Notes: generated by a model not told the origin, from the sequence alone. 64,000 nucleotides of DNA from Phenylobacterium immobile (ATCC 35973) (GCF_001375595.1 NZ_CVJQ01000001.1:1550001-1614000); one strand, 5' to 3'. Positions 15,594 through 25,986 are shown, counted from the stretch's first letter. Made by a program: numbers and translations.

Positions 15594-15963
15594 GATCGAT
15601 TTTGAGCACAGGCTCGACCGGCTGTTCGCCGAAGCCCCAGGCTTGCCTGACGAACAGGCCTTCGCCGAGCGGGTCAGCCGACGGCTGGATCGCGGCTGGC
15701 GCACGCGCAGTTGGATGATCGGGGCGGCCGGCCTCGCCGGGGGTCTGATCGGGGGCGGCCAGTTGGTGATGGGCGGCGTCTTCGAACGTATGGAAGCGGC
15801 GCGCGGGTCCCTTGTCGTGTTGCGCGAGAGCGCGTCACGCTTGAAGTTCAACAGCGACTGGCTGGAGGCCGTCCCCAACGGCGGCGGCACGGTCTGGATC
15901 GCTGTGGCCCTGGCGATCGTCATGCTGGGCTTTGTCGTGACCCGCGTGATCGAGGAGATTTGA
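15586..15963 (+). CDS. Putative membrane anti-sigma factor
   Basis: A 125-aa protein with an acidic soluble N-terminus (FEHRLDRLFAEAPGLPDEQAF), a hydrophobic helix near residues 45-65 (MIGAAGLAGGLIGGGQLVMGG) and a second helix at the C-terminus (VWIAVALAIVMLGFVV). It overlaps the ECF sigma gene by 8 bp, so the two are translationally coupled. No named domain is recognised. Calling it an anti-sigma factor rests on gene order and topology only. panB starts two bases after its stop, so all three genes are probably one transcript. Confidence 0.6.
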   Translation: MAEIDFEHRLDRLFAEAPGLPDEQAFAERVSRRLDRGWRTRSWMIGAAGLAGGLIGGGQLVMGGVFERMEAARGSLVVLRESASRLKFNSDWLEAVPNGGGTVWIAVALAIVMLGFVVTRVIEEI

Positions 15964-15965
15964 AG

Positions 15966-16796
15966 ATGTCGGCCCACCGTGAAGACACCGTTCGCCGCGT
16001 CTCAGCGCTCGACATCACCCAGCGCAAGGGCAAGACGCCGATCGTCTGCCTCACCGCCTATACCGCGCCAATCGCCGAGATCCTCGACGAGCACTGCGAC
16101 GTGCTGCTGGTTGGCGATTCGGTCGGCATGGTGATTCACGGCCTGCCCAACACCGTGGGCGTCACCCTGGAAATGATGATCCTGCATGGCCAGGCGGTGA
16201 TGCGCGGGTCGAAGAAGGCTCTGGTGGTGATCGACATGCCGTTCGGCTCCTATGAAGGCGGCCACGAGATCGCCTACGCCAATGCGACGCGATTGATGAA
16301 AGAGACGGGCGCGCAGGCTGTTAAGGTCGAAGCCGGTCCGACCGTCGCTCCGGTGATCGAATACCTCGTCCAGCGCGGCATCCCGGTGATGAGCCATGTA
16401 GGCCTGCTGCCCCAGGCCGTTCTCGCCGACGGCGGCTTCCGCGCCAAGGGCAAGGACGCTGAGGAGCGCAGGCGCATCCTTGAGGACGCCCGCGCCAGCG
16501 AGGCGGCCGGCGCCTTCGCCGTCGTCATCGAAGGCGTGGCCGAGGGCTTGGCGCGGGAGATCACCGACGCCATCGGCGTGCCAACAATCGGCATCGGAGC
16601 CTCGGCAGGCTGTGACGGTCAGGTGCTGGTGGTTGATGACATGCTGGGTCTATTCGACTGGACGCCGAAGTTCGTACGCCGCTATGCCGACCTGCGGACC
16701 GAGATCGCCCGCGCCGCTGAACGCTACGCCGAGGACGTCAAGGCCCGCCGCTTCCCTGGTCCGGCGGAGATCTACTTCGCCAAGAAGGCCGGCTAG
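15966..16796 (+). CDS. panB: 3-methyl-2-oxobutanoate hydroxymethyltransferase
   Basis: First committed enzyme of pantothenate synthesis: transfers a hydroxymethyl group from 5,10-methylene-tetrahydrofolate to 2-oxoisovalerate to give ketopantoate, in the cytoplasm. At 276 aa it has the usual size, with VGDSVGMVIHG (metal-site Asp), MPFGSYE, VKVEAG, PVMSHVGLLPQ and the catalytic-Glu region VIEGV. The ATG at 15966 lies two bases after the preceding stop. panC is not adjacent. Downstream of a sigma/anti-sigma pair it may be exposed to ECF-driven read-through. Confidence 0.97.
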   Translation: MSAHREDTVRRVSALDITQRKGKTPIVCLTAYTAPIAEILDEHCDVLLVGDSVGMVIHGLPNTVGVTLEMMILHGQAVMRGSKKALVVIDMPFGSYEGGHEIAYANATRLMKETGAQAVKVEAGPTVAPVIEYLVQRGIPVMSHVGLLPQAVLADGGFRAKGKDAEERRRILEDARASEAAGAFAVVIEGVAEGLAREITDAIGVPTIGIGASAGCDGQVLVVDDMLGLFDWTPKFVRRYADLRTEIARAAERYAEDVKARRFPGPAEIYFAKKAG

Positions 16797-16909
16797 CCCG
16801 TTCAAGCCGCTCTGCGGCCTGGGCAAGCGTTGCGGCGAGGGACGGCGCGCTATAGGTTCCCGGCCTCTGCTGGCGAAGGCGCCACACGAAGAGTCCGGAG
16901 TTTCAATTC

Positions 16910-17683
16910 GTGACCGATCTGTTCGAAGAGGTCGAAGAGCAGCTGCGCTCCGACCGTTACCGGACCCTTGCTATGAAGGCCCTGCCGATCGCTGCGGCGG
17001 TGGTCGTCCTGAGCGCGGTGGGTGTTGGCGGCTACTGGGGCTACACCCATTGGCGTGGTCAGGCCGAGACCAAGGCCTCAGAACAGTTCACTCAGGCCGC
17101 CGAGGCCTTCGCCCAGGGCGACGCCGCTCGGGCGACGGGCCTCTGGACAGAAATTTCGAAATCGTCCGCGAAAGGCTACAAGTCGCTGGCCTTGTCGCGC
17201 CTCGCAGCCCAACAGCTGACGGCAGGCAGGACGGCGGCTGCGGTGAAGCTCTATGATGAGGCGGCCGACGCTGCCGGCGATCCGGCGATCGCTGACATTT
17301 CGCGCCTCAAATCCGCCTTGGCCCTCATCGACACCGCTCCCTACAAGGATGTCGAGGCGCGCTTGAAGCCGTTGATGGAAGAAGGCCGCCCTTACCGTGT
17401 GCAGGCCCGCGAAGCCCTAGGATTCGCCCGGTTGATGGCCGCTGATACGGCTGGCGCGCGCCAGGAGTTCGTCGTCATCAGCCAGATGCTGGACGCGCCG
17501 GAAGGCGCGCGCAGCCGCGCCAAGGCGGCGATCACCCTGATCGACTCCGGTGCGGCCGTCGCCGTGCCCGCCACTGTCCGCGCCGCGGCGGCGCTGCCGC
17601 CCCCGAACGTTTCCCAAGGGGCCGCTCCCCAAGGGCCCGCTGCGCAAGCGCCCGCACAGACCCCAGCTCAGGGACCGCAATGA
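16910..17683 (+). CDS. Membrane-anchored TPR protein, YfgM type
   Basis: A 257-aa protein with a cytoplasmic N-terminus (VEEQLRSDRYRTLAMKALP), one transmembrane helix at about residues 25-46 and a periplasmic helical-repeat domain. The Pro/Ala/Gln-rich tail is disordered. YfgM in E. coli binds SecYEG and PpiD and helps newly exported proteins. The order yfgM-bamB-der is conserved in many proteobacteria and supports the call. Start GTG at 16910 with GGAG at 16897-16900. Its TGA overlaps the bamB ATG (ATGA). Confidence 0.85.
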   Translation: MTDLFEEVEEQLRSDRYRTLAMKALPIAAAVVVLSAVGVGGYWGYTHWRGQAETKASEQFTQAAEAFAQGDAARATGLWTEISKSSAKGYKSLALSRLAAQQLTAGRTAAAVKLYDEAADAAGDPAIADISRLKSALALIDTAPYKDVEARLKPLMEEGRPYRVQAREALGFARLMAADTAGARQEFVVISQMLDAPEGARSRAKAAITLIDSGAAVAVPATVRAAAALPPPNVSQGAAPQGPAAQAPAQTPAQGPQ

Positions 17684-19065
17684 TCCGCCGCACGCCTCTT
17701 CTCGTCGCTCTCCTCGCCGCGACGGTCGCCGTCAGCGGCTGTTCCACGCTTTCACGTCTGAATCCGCTGAACAAGGACAAGGGGCCGTCCGAGGTCGCCT
17801 CCGAGGGCAAGCGGATCTCCATCGTGCCGGCCGATCAGCAGATGATCCCCGCGGACGCCCTCAAGGGCGTCGATTTCTTCCTGCCGCCGGCGACGGAGCT
17901 GACCGCTTGGCCGCTGCCCGGCGGGACGCGCGAACAGTCTATCGAACACGTAGACGCCGCACCCAGCCTGGCGATCGCCTGGAAGCGCGGATTCGGCTCT
18001 GGCTCCAAGAAGACGCGCTTCTTGACCGCGCCGCCGGTGATGGCTGACGGCAAGGTCTTCGTCATGGACGCTGACGGGGATGTCTCGGCCTGGGACGCGC
18101 GCAGCGGTTCGGAAGTCTGGCGTCGCACCGTGCGGCCCTCGACCGGGCGCCGCGACCGTGTCGCCTTCGGCGGCGGCCTGGCCTATGCCGACGGCAAGCT
18201 CTACGTCTCGTCCGGCTATCGCGGCGTAGCCCAGCTTGATGCGACCACGGGCGCCATTGGCTGGACGGCGGTGACGGAACAGCCGATCCACGCCGCCCCC
18301 ACGGTCGCCGACGGCCGCGTGATGGTCGTGGCCCTGGATAACACCCTCCTCACCTTCGACGCCGCCACCGGTGCGCCGGGTTGGTCCTACCAGGCGCTGT
18401 CGGAGCCTGCGCGCATGTTGGCGGCGTCGAGCCCGGCGGTGACCGGCGATACGGTGATCGCCTCCTTCGGTTCCGGCGAGTTGGTCGCTTTGCGCGCGCA
18501 GAACGGCAACGACCTGTGGAACGAGGCCCTGTCACGCGCCAGCCGGACCAGCGCGCTCTCAGAAATCCGCGACATCCCAGGCCGACCGGTGGTCTATCGC
18601 GGCGACGTTTTCGCCGTGAGTCACTCCGGCGTCTTCGCCGCCACTGATGTGCGCACGGGCCAGGCCCGCTGGAGCCTGCCGGTGACGGGCGTCTCGACGC
18701 CACTGCCGGTGGGCGACGTGGTCTATGTCGTCTCCAAGGCCGGCGAAGTGATCTGCGTGGCCCGTGAAAGCGGTCAGATTTACTGGATCCGCGATTTGAA
18801 CGCAGGCGTGAAGACCAAGAAGGTCGGCGGTTTCCTTGGCATCGGCGGCCGGCGCGAGGCCAAGCCCTTGTGGTCAGGCCCGCTCCTGGCGAACGACCGG
18901 TTGATCCTCGTCAGCGCGAAGGGCCAACTGGCCGCGCTGAACGCCAAGACGGGTGAGATTCAGAACCGAGTGTCGCTCGGCGACGGCAGCCTGATTTCGC
19001 CGATCGCCGCGGGCGGCACGATCTATGTTGTCACTGACAACGCGACCCTCATCGCGCTGCGCTAA
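17680..19065 (+). CDS. bamB: Outer membrane assembly lipoprotein BamB
   Basis: A 461-aa component of the Bam complex that helps fold outer-membrane beta-barrels. The signal peptide ends in the lipobox VSGC, with Cys21 as the lipidation site. An eight-bladed PQQ-type propeller follows, visible as repeated GKVYV/LDATTG/GxxxW units (for example [13 protein letters not shown] and [12 protein letters not shown]). It is somewhat longer than the E. coli protein because of a 60-residue linker. Translation is coupled to the YfgM-like gene by ATGA, and der follows 11 bp later. Confidence 0.95.
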   Translation: MIRRTPLLVALLAATVAVSGCSTLSRLNPLNKDKGPSEVASEGKRISIVPADQQMIPADALKGVDFFLPPATELTAWPLPGGTREQSIEHVDAAPSLAIAWKRGFGSGSKKTRFLTAPPVMADGKVFVMDADGDVSAWDARSGSEVWRRTVRPSTGRRDRVAFGGGLAYADGKLYVSSGYRGVAQLDATTGAIGWTAVTEQPIHAAPTVADGRVMVVALDNTLLTFDAATGAPGWSYQALSEPARMLAASSPAVTGDTVIASFGSGELVALRAQNGNDLWNEALSRASRTSALSEIRDIPGRPVVYRGDVFAVSHSGVFAATDVRTGQARWSLPVTGVSTPLPVGDVVYVVSKAGEVICVARESGQIYWIRDLNAGVKTKKVGGFLGIGGRREAKPLWSGPLLANDRLILVSAKGQLAALNAKTGEIQNRVSLGDGSLISPIAAGGTIYVVTDNATLIALR

Positions 19066-19076
19066 GGATCATCGAA

Positions 19077-20639
19077 GTGGCGGCCCTCAAACTGGCGATC
19101 GTAGGCCGCCCCAATGTCGGTAAATCGACGTTGTTCAACCGGCTTGCCGGCAAGAAGCTCGCCATTGTCGATGACCAACCCGGCGTCACGCGCGACCGCC
19201 GCTTCGCGACGGGCCGCCTCGGCGACCTTGACCTTGAGTTGATCGATACGGCTGGGTTCGAGGATGTCACCGACGAGAGTCTGGAAGCGCGGATGCGCGC
19301 CCAGACCGAGGCCGCCATCGATGAGGCCGATGTCGCGTTGTTCATCATCGACGCCCGCGACGGCGTGACGCCCATGGATCGCGTCTTCGCTGAACTTCTG
19401 CGCCGACGTGACATGCCGATGGTGCTGGCGGCCAATAAGGCCGAGGGCAAGCAAGGCGACGACGGAATCAACGACGCCTGGTCACTGGGGCTTGGGGAGC
19501 CAGTGCCGATCTCCGCGGAGCATGGGGAGGGCATGGCCGACCTCTATGCGGCGCTGTTGTCCGTGTGGGATCAAGATACCGAGGCTGAGGAAGATCCTGC
19601 CGATAAGCCGGTGATGATCGCCATCGTCGGCCGACCGAACGCGGGCAAATCCACCCTGGTCAACCGGCTGATCGGCGAGGACCGCCTGCTGACGGGTCCT
19701 GAGGCTGGCATCACCCGTGACGCCATCCCCGTCGACTGGACGTGGGACGATCGCAATGTCCGCCTCGTCGACACCGCCGGCCTGCGCCGTCGCGCCAAGG
19801 TCCAGGAAAAGCTCGAGAAGCTGTCGACCGGCGACACCATCCGGGCGATCACCTTCGCCGAGATTGTCATCCTGGTGATGGATGCGACCCACCCCTTCGA
19901 AATCCAGGATATGCAGATCGCCGACCTGGTCGAGCGCGAGGGCCGGGGCCTGGTGTTCGTCCTGGCGAAATGGGATCTGGTGGAAGACCCCCAGGCCAAG
20001 CTGGCCGAGTTCATCGAGGAAGCCCATCGGTTGCTGCCGCAGGTGAAGGGCGCGCCGATCATCGCCCTGTCAGCTGAGACCGGCAAAGGCCTGGATCGCC
20101 TGATGCCGGCGGTCTTCAAGACCTATGGCGACTGGTCGACCAAGGTGAAGACCAAGGATCTCAACAACTGGCTGAAGATGGCGACCGAACGCCATCCGCC
20201 GCCCTCCGTGGGCGGTCGTCGGGTCAAGCCGAAGTACATGGCCCAGACCAAGGCGCGGCCGCCCACCTTTGTGCTGTTCGCCAGTCGCGCCGACCAGTTG
20301 CCGGAAAGCTACCGTCGCTATCTGGTCAATTCGATCCGCGAGAGTTTCGACCTGCCGGGCGTGCCGATCCGCGTGACGGTGAAGTCGAACAAGAACCCCT
20401 TCGCCGAGGGCGAGGACGGCTCCGCGCCCACCGCACGCGCCAAGCCGAAGGCCGCGAGGGCTGAAGGCGAGCCGGCGCCCAAGACCAAGGCCAAGCCGAA
20501 GATGTTCCTTAAGCCGAAGTCCAAGCTGAGCGGCGCGACGCCAAAGGGCCGGACCCAGAAGCTGGCCCGGCCGGGCGTGAAGCCCAAGCGCGCCTCGCGG
20601 ACAGCCGCCGGCACGCCGCGGCCGAAGCGCCGTTCCTAG
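19077..20639 (+). CDS. der: Ribosome biogenesis GTPase Der
   Basis: A 520-aa essential GTPase with two tandem G domains: P-loops GRPNVGKST (about 10-18) and GRPNAGKST (about 183-191), switch motifs DTAGFED and [12 protein letters not shown] and KWDLV specificity motifs, then a KH-like domain. It acts in maturation of the 50S subunit. The C-terminal 80 residues are a Lys/Ala/Pro-rich extension absent from the E. coli protein and common in alphaproteobacterial homologues. Start GTG at 19077 behind AAGGA. The stop overlaps the convergent SDR gene by four bases. Confidence 0.97.
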   Translation: MAALKLAIVGRPNVGKSTLFNRLAGKKLAIVDDQPGVTRDRRFATGRLGDLDLELIDTAGFEDVTDESLEARMRAQTEAAIDEADVALFIIDARDGVTPMDRVFAELLRRRDMPMVLAANKAEGKQGDDGINDAWSLGLGEPVPISAEHGEGMADLYAALLSVWDQDTEAEEDPADKPVMIAIVGRPNAGKSTLVNRLIGEDRLLTGPEAGITRDAIPVDWTWDDRNVRLVDTAGLRRRAKVQEKLEKLSTGDTIRAITFAEIVILVMDATHPFEIQDMQIADLVEREGRGLVFVLAKWDLVEDPQAKLAEFIEEAHRLLPQVKGAPIIALSAETGKGLDRLMPAVFKTYGDWSTKVKTKDLNNWLKMATERHPPPSVGGRRVKPKYMAQTKARPPTFVLFASRADQLPESYRRYLVNSIRESFDLPGVPIRVTVKSNKNPFAEGEDGSAPTARAKPKAARAEGEPAPKTKAKPKMFLKPKSKLSGATPKGRTQKLARPGVKPKRASRTAAGTPRPKRRS

Positions 20640-21343
20640 AAGACGATGGTCTTCGTCGGCAGGCCAAGATTGGCCTGAGCCAGTTCAACGATCAGGGGGC
20701 CGAGTTCGGATGGGTCCGGCAAAGCACTGGCGTCTTCGCCGGGCATGGCCTCAGCCCGCAGCTTGGTGCGCATCGCCCCTGGGTCCAGCAGGACGGCGCG
20801 GACCGTGGTTTGTTCCAGTTCGTCAGCCCATGTCCGGACCAGATTCTCGAGCCCGGCCTTGGTGACCCCGTAGAGACCCCAGAAGGCCCGCGGTTCAGCG
20901 GCGCGGTGGCTGGTGAGGAAGATGGCGCGTCCCGCGGGCGCCGCGCGCAACAGGGGCTCGGTCGTACGGATCAGGCGATAGGCGGCGGTCAGGTTTACGG
21001 CGAGCAGCCGGTCCCAGTGGATAGGCTCGATGTGCGCCACGGGTGTGATCGGCCCCAGGATGCCGGCGGCATGGACAATGACGTCGAGCCGCCCGAAGCG
21101 CTGGTGAAGGGCGAAGCCCAGCTGGTCGAGATTGTCGCCCTCGGCGATGTCCATGGGCACGAGGGTGGCGGACTCGCCCGTGATCAGCCGGATCTCGTCA
21201 TCGAGCTCTTCCAACGCGCCGGTGGTCCGGGCGACGCAGACGACGTGAGCGCCTGCTTCGGCCAAGGCCAGGGCGGCGGCGCGGCCGATGCCGCGGCTGG
21301 CGCCGGTGACAAGGGCTATGCGATCGGCGAGCGGTTTAGACAT
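20636..21343 (-). CDS. Short-chain dehydrogenase/reductase
   Basis: A 235-aa classical [11 protein letters not shown] (14-21), HAAG in place of the more usual NNAG, catalytic S145 in LTSHRA, and Y158-x3-K162 in YGVTK. The substrate is unknown; the sequence resembles the YciK-like group. It lies 23 bp after the BASS transporter and is probably the last gene of the radA-cvpA-purF-BASS-SDR run. It is not close to the SDR carried by the transposon. Confidence 0.85.
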   Translation of the reverse strand: MSKPLADRIALVTGASRGIGRAAALALAEAGAHVVCVARTTGALEELDDEIRLITGESATLVPMDIAEGDNLDQLGFALHQRFGRLDVIVHAAGILGPITPVAHIEPIHWDRLLAVNLTAAYRLIRTTEPLLRAAPAGRAIFLTSHRAAEPRAFWGLYGVTKAGLENLVRTWADELEQTTVRAVLLDPGAMRTKLRAEAMPGEDASALPDPSELGPLIVELAQANLGLPTKTIVF

Positions 21344-21366
21344 GGCGGCTTTCTGGTTCGCTAGGT

Positions 21367-22365
21367 TCAGGCGGCGGTGGGCGCGGGCGTAAGGTCGATC
21401 TCCCGGCGAGCGTAGGCCGAAGCGATCACCGCGCAGGCCATAAGCTGAATCTGGTGGAAGACCATGATCGGCAGGAGGATGAGACCAGCGGCCGCCGGTG
21501 GGAACAGGATGGCCGCCATTGGCACGCCCGCCGCGAGGCTCTTCTTCGAGCCACAGAACATGATCGCGGCCTCATCCTCGGTGGAAAAGCCGAGGCGCTG
21601 CGCCACCAGCCGTGTCGTGAACAGCACGATCGCCAGCAAGACCGCGCAGAGCAGCAACAGCCGCAATAGGTCGGCGACGCCCAGCATCGCCCAGATCCCG
21701 GCGGTCACCGCGCCGGAGAAGGCGACGTAGACGATGAGCAGGATGCCGCTGCGGTCAAACAGCGTGGTGACCCTCTTGTGGCGCTCGACCCAGCCGCCGA
21801 TCAGCGGCCTCAGGAGCTGGCCAGCGATGAACGGCGCCAGCAGCTGCAGGATGATGGACTGGATGGCGCCGGGCGACACGCTACCCTGTGCGTGCAACAG
21901 CAGCCCGACCAGCACCGGTGTCAGGAAAACGCCAATGATGTTCGACGCCGAGGCCGCCGCCACAGCGGCGGCGACGTTCCCGCGGGCGATCACCGTGAAG
22001 GTTATCGAGGACTGAACGGTCGACGGGAGGCATCCTAGGAAGATCAGGCCGCTCGCCAGCGCCGGTGGTGACAGCATAGGGGGCAGGGCCGCCAGACCGA
22101 CGGTGATCACCGGAAACAACACATAGGTCGCCGCCAGAACCAGCACATGCAGCCGCCAATGGCGGAAGCCCGCCACCACCGCCTCACGCGGCAGGCGCGC
22201 GCCATGAAGGAAGAAGGTGCCGCCGACCAGAACCTTGGTGAGCAGGCTGAGCCAATGCGCCGGCGCACCGCTGACAGGGAGGAACGAGGCCAGGACCACC
22301 ATAGAAAAGATGGTCAGCAGATAGAGGTCCGGCTTAATGCGCCGGACCATCGTCGGCAGGATCAC
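21367..22365 (-). CDS. Bile acid:sodium symporter-like transporter (BASS)
   Basis: Inner-membrane protein of up to 332 aa with about ten hydrophobic helices, typical of the SBF-like/BASS family (GTFFLHGARLP, LGCLPSTVQSSITFTVIARG, FCGSKKSLAAGVPMA). Family members move bile acids, pantoate or other organic anions with sodium; the substrate here is unknown. GTG at 22365 overlaps the purF stop (GTGA), which favours coupled translation. ATG at 22350, giving MVRRIKPDLY, is an alternative start. Confidence 0.9.
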   Translation of the reverse strand: MILPTMVRRIKPDLYLLTIFSMVVLASFLPVSGAPAHWLSLLTKVLVGGTFFLHGARLPREAVVAGFRHWRLHVLVLAATYVLFPVITVGLAALPPMLSPPALASGLIFLGCLPSTVQSSITFTVIARGNVAAAVAAASASNIIGVFLTPVLVGLLLHAQGSVSPGAIQSIILQLLAPFIAGQLLRPLIGGWVERHKRVTTLFDRSGILLIVYVAFSGAVTAGIWAMLGVADLLRLLLLCAVLLAIVLFTTRLVAQRLGFSTEDEAAIMFCGSKKSLAAGVPMAAILFPPAAAGLILLPIMVFHQIQLMACAVIASAYARREIDLTPAPTAA

Positions 22366-23876
22366 GCGTCGACCAGCAACGAGAGCTGGCGGTCGTCCTG
22401 GGTGTTACGGCCCTCGGCGATCTCGCGATCGAGGAGGCGGGTCGGGTAATCACCCGTGAAATAGTGATCGGTGAATTGCGGGTTGGCTGGGTCGCGCGGC
22501 TCGGACTCCATGGCCCAGTAGAGGCCGTCCACGGACAGATAGCCCATGGAGTCGACCTCCAGCATCTTGGCGATCTCTTCAACCGAATGGTTGGCGGCGA
22601 GCAGATGCTCGCGATCCGGCATGTCGATGCCGTAAAAGTCCGGCCATTTGATCGGCGGCGAGGCCGAACGCAGGTGCACCTCGGCGGCGCCGGCCTCGCG
22701 CACCATGCGCGCGACGCGCAGCGAATTGGTGCCGCGTACGATGGAGTCGTCGATCAGCATGACGCGTTTGCCGGCCAGCACGGAGCGGTTCGGTGACAGC
22801 TTCATCCGTACGCCGGTGTCGCGGGCGCCTTGAGTGGGCTGAATGAAGGTGCGGCCGACATAGTGGTTGCGGATGATGCCCATCTCGAAGGGCTTGTTCG
22901 CCTCCTGAGCGAATCCCAACGCAGCCGGCACGCCCGAGTCAGGCACAGGAACCACGACGTCGAACTCGGCTGTGTTCTCCTGCGCCAGTCGCCGCCCAAG
23001 GCGCTTTCGCACGTCGTAGATCGAGCGGCCGTTCACGACGGAGTCCGGCCGGGCGAAGTAGACATATTCGAAGATGCACGGCCGAGCCCGCTTGGCGGGG
23101 AAAGGTCGCAGGCTCTGGATGTCGTCGTCGTCGATGACGACCATCTCGCCGTGCTCGATGTCCCGGACGAAGCGCGCGCCGATCATGTCGAGGGCGCAGG
23201 TCTCGGAAGCCAGGACGAAATGGCCGTCGATTTCGCCGAGGACGAGAGGGCGGATGCCGAGGGGATCACGAACGCCGATCAGCTTCTTGTTGGTCAGGGC
23301 CACCAGGGCGTAGCCGCCCTCGATCTGGCTCAGCGCATCGATAAACCGCTCGACCAGCTTGCCACGGCGAGACCGCGCGACCAGGTGCAGGATGACTTCG
23401 GAGTCCGAGGTCGACTGGAAGATCGCGCCTTCGGCGACGAGCTGCTGGCGTAGCGCCAGGAAGTTGGTGAGGTTGCCGTTGTGGGCGATCGCCAGGCCGC
23501 CAGAGTCAAGATCGGCGAACATCGGCTGGACGTTGCGGATAAACGAGCCGCCGGCGGTGGAATAGCGGGTGTGGCCGATGGCCTGGGCGCCGGGCAGGCG
23601 ATCCATGAGGTCCGAGCCTGCGAAGCTGTCGCCGACGTAGCCCATGTGGCGTTCGGTGTGGAACCGGTGGCCGTCGAAGGTGGCGATGCCGCAGGCCTCC
23701 TGGCCGCGATGCTGCAGAGCGTGCAGGCCCAGCGCTGTGACAGCTGAGGCCTCTGATACGCCGAAGACGCCGAAGACGCCGCACTCCAGGCGGGGGGAGT
23801 CATCATCCGGGTCGCGCCACGGGTGGACCTCGCCTTGTTGCTGGGGATAGGACCATCGCTCCTGAGGCAGGCTCAT
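22362..23876 (-). CDS. purF: Amidophosphoribosyltransferase
   Basis: First enzyme of purine synthesis: PRPP plus glutamine gives 5-phosphoribosylamine. It is 504 aa. The N-terminal nucleophile Cys32 follows a propeptide (LECGVFGVFG), so the enzyme is of the processed type. GHTRYSTAGGS is in the glutaminase domain, and the PRPP loop is VMLIDDSIVRGTNS in the phosphoribosyltransferase half. It is coupled to cvpA upstream (ATGA overlap) and to the BASS gene downstream (GTGA), an arrangement in which cvpA-purF linkage is long known. Confidence 0.97.
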   Translation of the reverse strand: MSLPQERWSYPQQQGEVHPWRDPDDDSPRLECGVFGVFGVSEASAVTALGLHALQHRGQEACGIATFDGHRFHTERHMGYVGDSFAGSDLMDRLPGAQAIGHTRYSTAGGSFIRNVQPMFADLDSGGLAIAHNGNLTNFLALRQQLVAEGAIFQSTSDSEVILHLVARSRRGKLVERFIDALSQIEGGYALVALTNKKLIGVRDPLGIRPLVLGEIDGHFVLASETCALDMIGARFVRDIEHGEMVVIDDDDIQSLRPFPAKRARPCIFEYVYFARPDSVVNGRSIYDVRKRLGRRLAQENTAEFDVVVPVPDSGVPAALGFAQEANKPFEMGIIRNHYVGRTFIQPTQGARDTGVRMKLSPNRSVLAGKRVMLIDDSIVRGTNSLRVARMVREAGAAEVHLRSASPPIKWPDFYGIDMPDREHLLAANHSVEEIAKMLEVDSMGYLSVDGLYWAMESEPRDPANPQFTDHYFTGDYPTRLLDREIAEGRNTQDDRQLSLLVDA

Positions 23877-24490
23877 CGGTATTTCTCCACCAGATCGTCA
23901 AGACCTTCGCGTTGGCGCGCGTCGTACCCTTCTGTCGTCGTTCTGTCACCTGAGGCGTCGCCAACCGCGCGATCGAAAGCCGGCCGCAGTCTCCCGGCTG
24001 CATCAAGTCCGGTGGGCGCCATGGAGCCTAGAAGTCGGCCCATGTTCTGCGCGAGCGGCCAAGTGGCCGCGTTGGTGATCCAGCGCGGCTTGAGGTCATC
24101 CGGCGTCGCGGCGTTGAACATCAGGTTGAGGATTCCCAGGACGACGAGACCGCGACCTAGACCAAAGGCCAGGCCCAGCGAACGATCGAGCACGCTCAGC
24201 GCTGTCAGGCGCTGCACGCGCCGAGCGATATGGGCGCCCACCAGTCGGAGCGCCACATAGGCCACGGCGAAGAGTGCAATTACGCCGCAGGCGATCGCCA
24301 GCCAGGACGTGTCGATGACCTTGCGGGCGAGGTTGGCGGCCCACGGCAAGCCGATGATGGCGAAGGCGACAGCGCCGATCAGGGCGAGGAGAGCGGTGAT
24401 TTCGCGCACCGCGCCGCGCACGAAGCCGACCGCCGCCGAGACGAGCAACAGCAGGAAGACCAAGAGGTCGAACTGACTGAATTCGCCCAT
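23873..24490 (-). CDS. cvpA: CvpA family membrane protein
   Basis: A 205-aa protein with four predicted transmembrane helices in the first 135 residues (FDLLVFLLLLVSAAVGFVRG opens the domain) and an Arg-rich soluble tail. E. coli CvpA was first linked to colicin V production and later to bile-salt and envelope stress tolerance. It is directly upstream of purF, as in many proteobacteria, with an ATGA overlap, and six bases after radA. Confidence 0.93.
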   Translation of the reverse strand: MGEFSQFDLLVFLLLLVSAAVGFVRGAVREITALLALIGAVAFAIIGLPWAANLARKVIDTSWLAIACGVIALFAVAYVALRLVGAHIARRVQRLTALSVLDRSLGLAFGLGRGLVVLGILNLMFNAATPDDLKPRWITNAATWPLAQNMGRLLGSMAPTGLDAAGRLRPAFDRAVGDASGDRTTTEGYDARQREGLDDLVEKYR

Positions 24491-24496
24491 CTTGCT

Positions 24497-25876
24497 CTAC
24501 GCCTCCGGCCAAGCGCCATCGGCGATACGGCGCACGGCGTCGCCCAGACGCTGAACGCCCGCCGTGGCCAGGCCAGCAGATTCCGCGCCCAGAGGGGCGA
24601 GCGCACGGCGAAAGCCCAGTTTTGCGGCCTCCTTCAGGCGGCCTTCCATTCGACTGACGGCGCGCACATCCCCGGAGAGGCTGATTTCGCCGAAGACCAC
24701 GCAGTCTTGAGGCAGAGCTTGGTCGAGGGCCGAGGAGGCGAGGGCGGCCGCGGCGGCGAGATCCGCCGCGGGTTCCGTGATGCGCAGTCCGCCAGCCACG
24801 TTCAGATAGACGTCGCGATCGCCGAAGTTCAGTCCGCAGCGCGCCTCAAGCACCGCCAGCACCATCGCCAACCGGCCCGAGTCCCAGCCCACTACGGCGC
24901 GCCGCGGCGTGCCATAAGCGGATGGGGCGACAAGGGCCTGGAACTCGACGAGCACCGGCCGCGAGCCCTCGATCCCGGCGAACACAGCCGCGCCGGCGGC
25001 GCGTTCGCCCGAGGTGTCGAGAAATAGCGCTGACGGGTTGGACACTTCGCGCAAGCCGGAGTCGCCCATCTCAAAGACGCCAATCTCGTCGGTGGCCCCA
25101 AAGCGGTTCTTGGCCCCGCGCAGGATCCGGAATGGATAGCCACGCTCGCCTTCAAAGGAGAGGACCGCGTCGACCATGTGCTCGACGACGCGAGGGCCAG
25201 CGATGGCGCCGTCCTTGGTTACGTGGCCCACCAGGATCACGGCCACGCCGCGCCGTTTGGCCAGGCGCACCAGTTCGCCGGCGGCGGCGCGGACCTGGGT
25301 GACAGAGCCTGGGCCCGCCTCATGGGCGTCGCTCCACATGGTCTGGATGGAATCGATCACCACCAGGTCGAAGGCGTCGCGCTTAAGCCCGTCGACAATG
25401 GCGCGCAGCGATGTCTCGGCTGCGAGCTTCACCGGCGCCAGCGCCAGGCCCATGCGATGTGCGCGGCCCCGCACCTGTTCGATCGCCTCCTCGCCGGAAA
25501 TATAGGCGCAGGATGCGCCGCGCAGGGCGGCGCTGGCCACCACCTGCAACAGTAGGGTGGACTTGCCGACGCCAGGGTCGCCGCCCAGTAGGATTGCAGA
25601 TCCCGGCACGACCCCTCCGCCGCAGACACGGTCGAATTCTGCCACGCCGGTGGCGATCCGGGGAGCGGCGGGGGTGATCTGTTCCAGGGTTTCAAAAGCC
25701 AGGCCGCCGCCACGCGGCGGCCGGCCGGCCTTCACCGGCGCCATCGCGCCCGGCGGCGCAGAGTGCGCTTCCTCGACCAGGGAGTTCCACGCATTGCAGG
25801 CTGGGCACTGCCCAGCCCACTTGGACTGGACGGCGCCGCAGACCTGGCAGGCGTAGACGGCGCCATCGCGGGCCAA
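24497..25876 (-). CDS. radA: DNA repair protein RadA
   Basis: A 459-aa RecA-like ATPase that aids branch migration in recombination repair. The N-terminal zinc finger is C10-x2-C13 with C24-x2-C27; Walker A is GGDPGVGKST near residue 100; the RadA motif KNRFG and a C-terminal Lon-like domain are also present. A longer open frame exists to 25966, but TTG at 25876 preceded by AGGAG gives MARDGAVYACQVCG and a length equal to E. coli RadA, so it is preferred. It heads the minus-strand run into cvpA and purF. Confidence 0.95.
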   Translation of the reverse strand: MARDGAVYACQVCGAVQSKWAGQCPACNAWNSLVEEAHSAPPGAMAPVKAGRPPRGGGLAFETLEQITPAAPRIATGVAEFDRVCGGGVVPGSAILLGGDPGVGKSTLLLQVVASAALRGASCAYISGEEAIEQVRGRAHRMGLALAPVKLAAETSLRAIVDGLKRDAFDLVVIDSIQTMWSDAHEAGPGSVTQVRAAAGELVRLAKRRGVAVILVGHVTKDGAIAGPRVVEHMVDAVLSFEGERGYPFRILRGAKNRFGATDEIGVFEMGDSGLREVSNPSALFLDTSGERAAGAAVFAGIEGSRPVLVEFQALVAPSAYGTPRRAVVGWDSGRLAMVLAVLEARCGLNFGDRDVYLNVAGGLRITEPAADLAAAAALASSALDQALPQDCVVFGEISLSGDVRAVSRMEGRLKEAAKLGFRRALAPLGAESAGLATAGVQRLGDAVRRIADGAWPEA

Positions 25877-25986
25877 GGGAGACTCCTGTCGAAGGGTGAT
25901 TCGCGAACTTCCGACTCTAACCCGGCAGGGCGACTTGCGCGTGGCGGGCCTTGGCCTCAGGCTCAAACGAGGCTGGAGGTTCGTCC

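Noticed and set aside
25877..25966. RadA N-terminal extension of 30 residues
   Set aside because: No family similarity and no ribosome site; TTG at 25876 after AGGAG gives the standard zinc-finger start and length.
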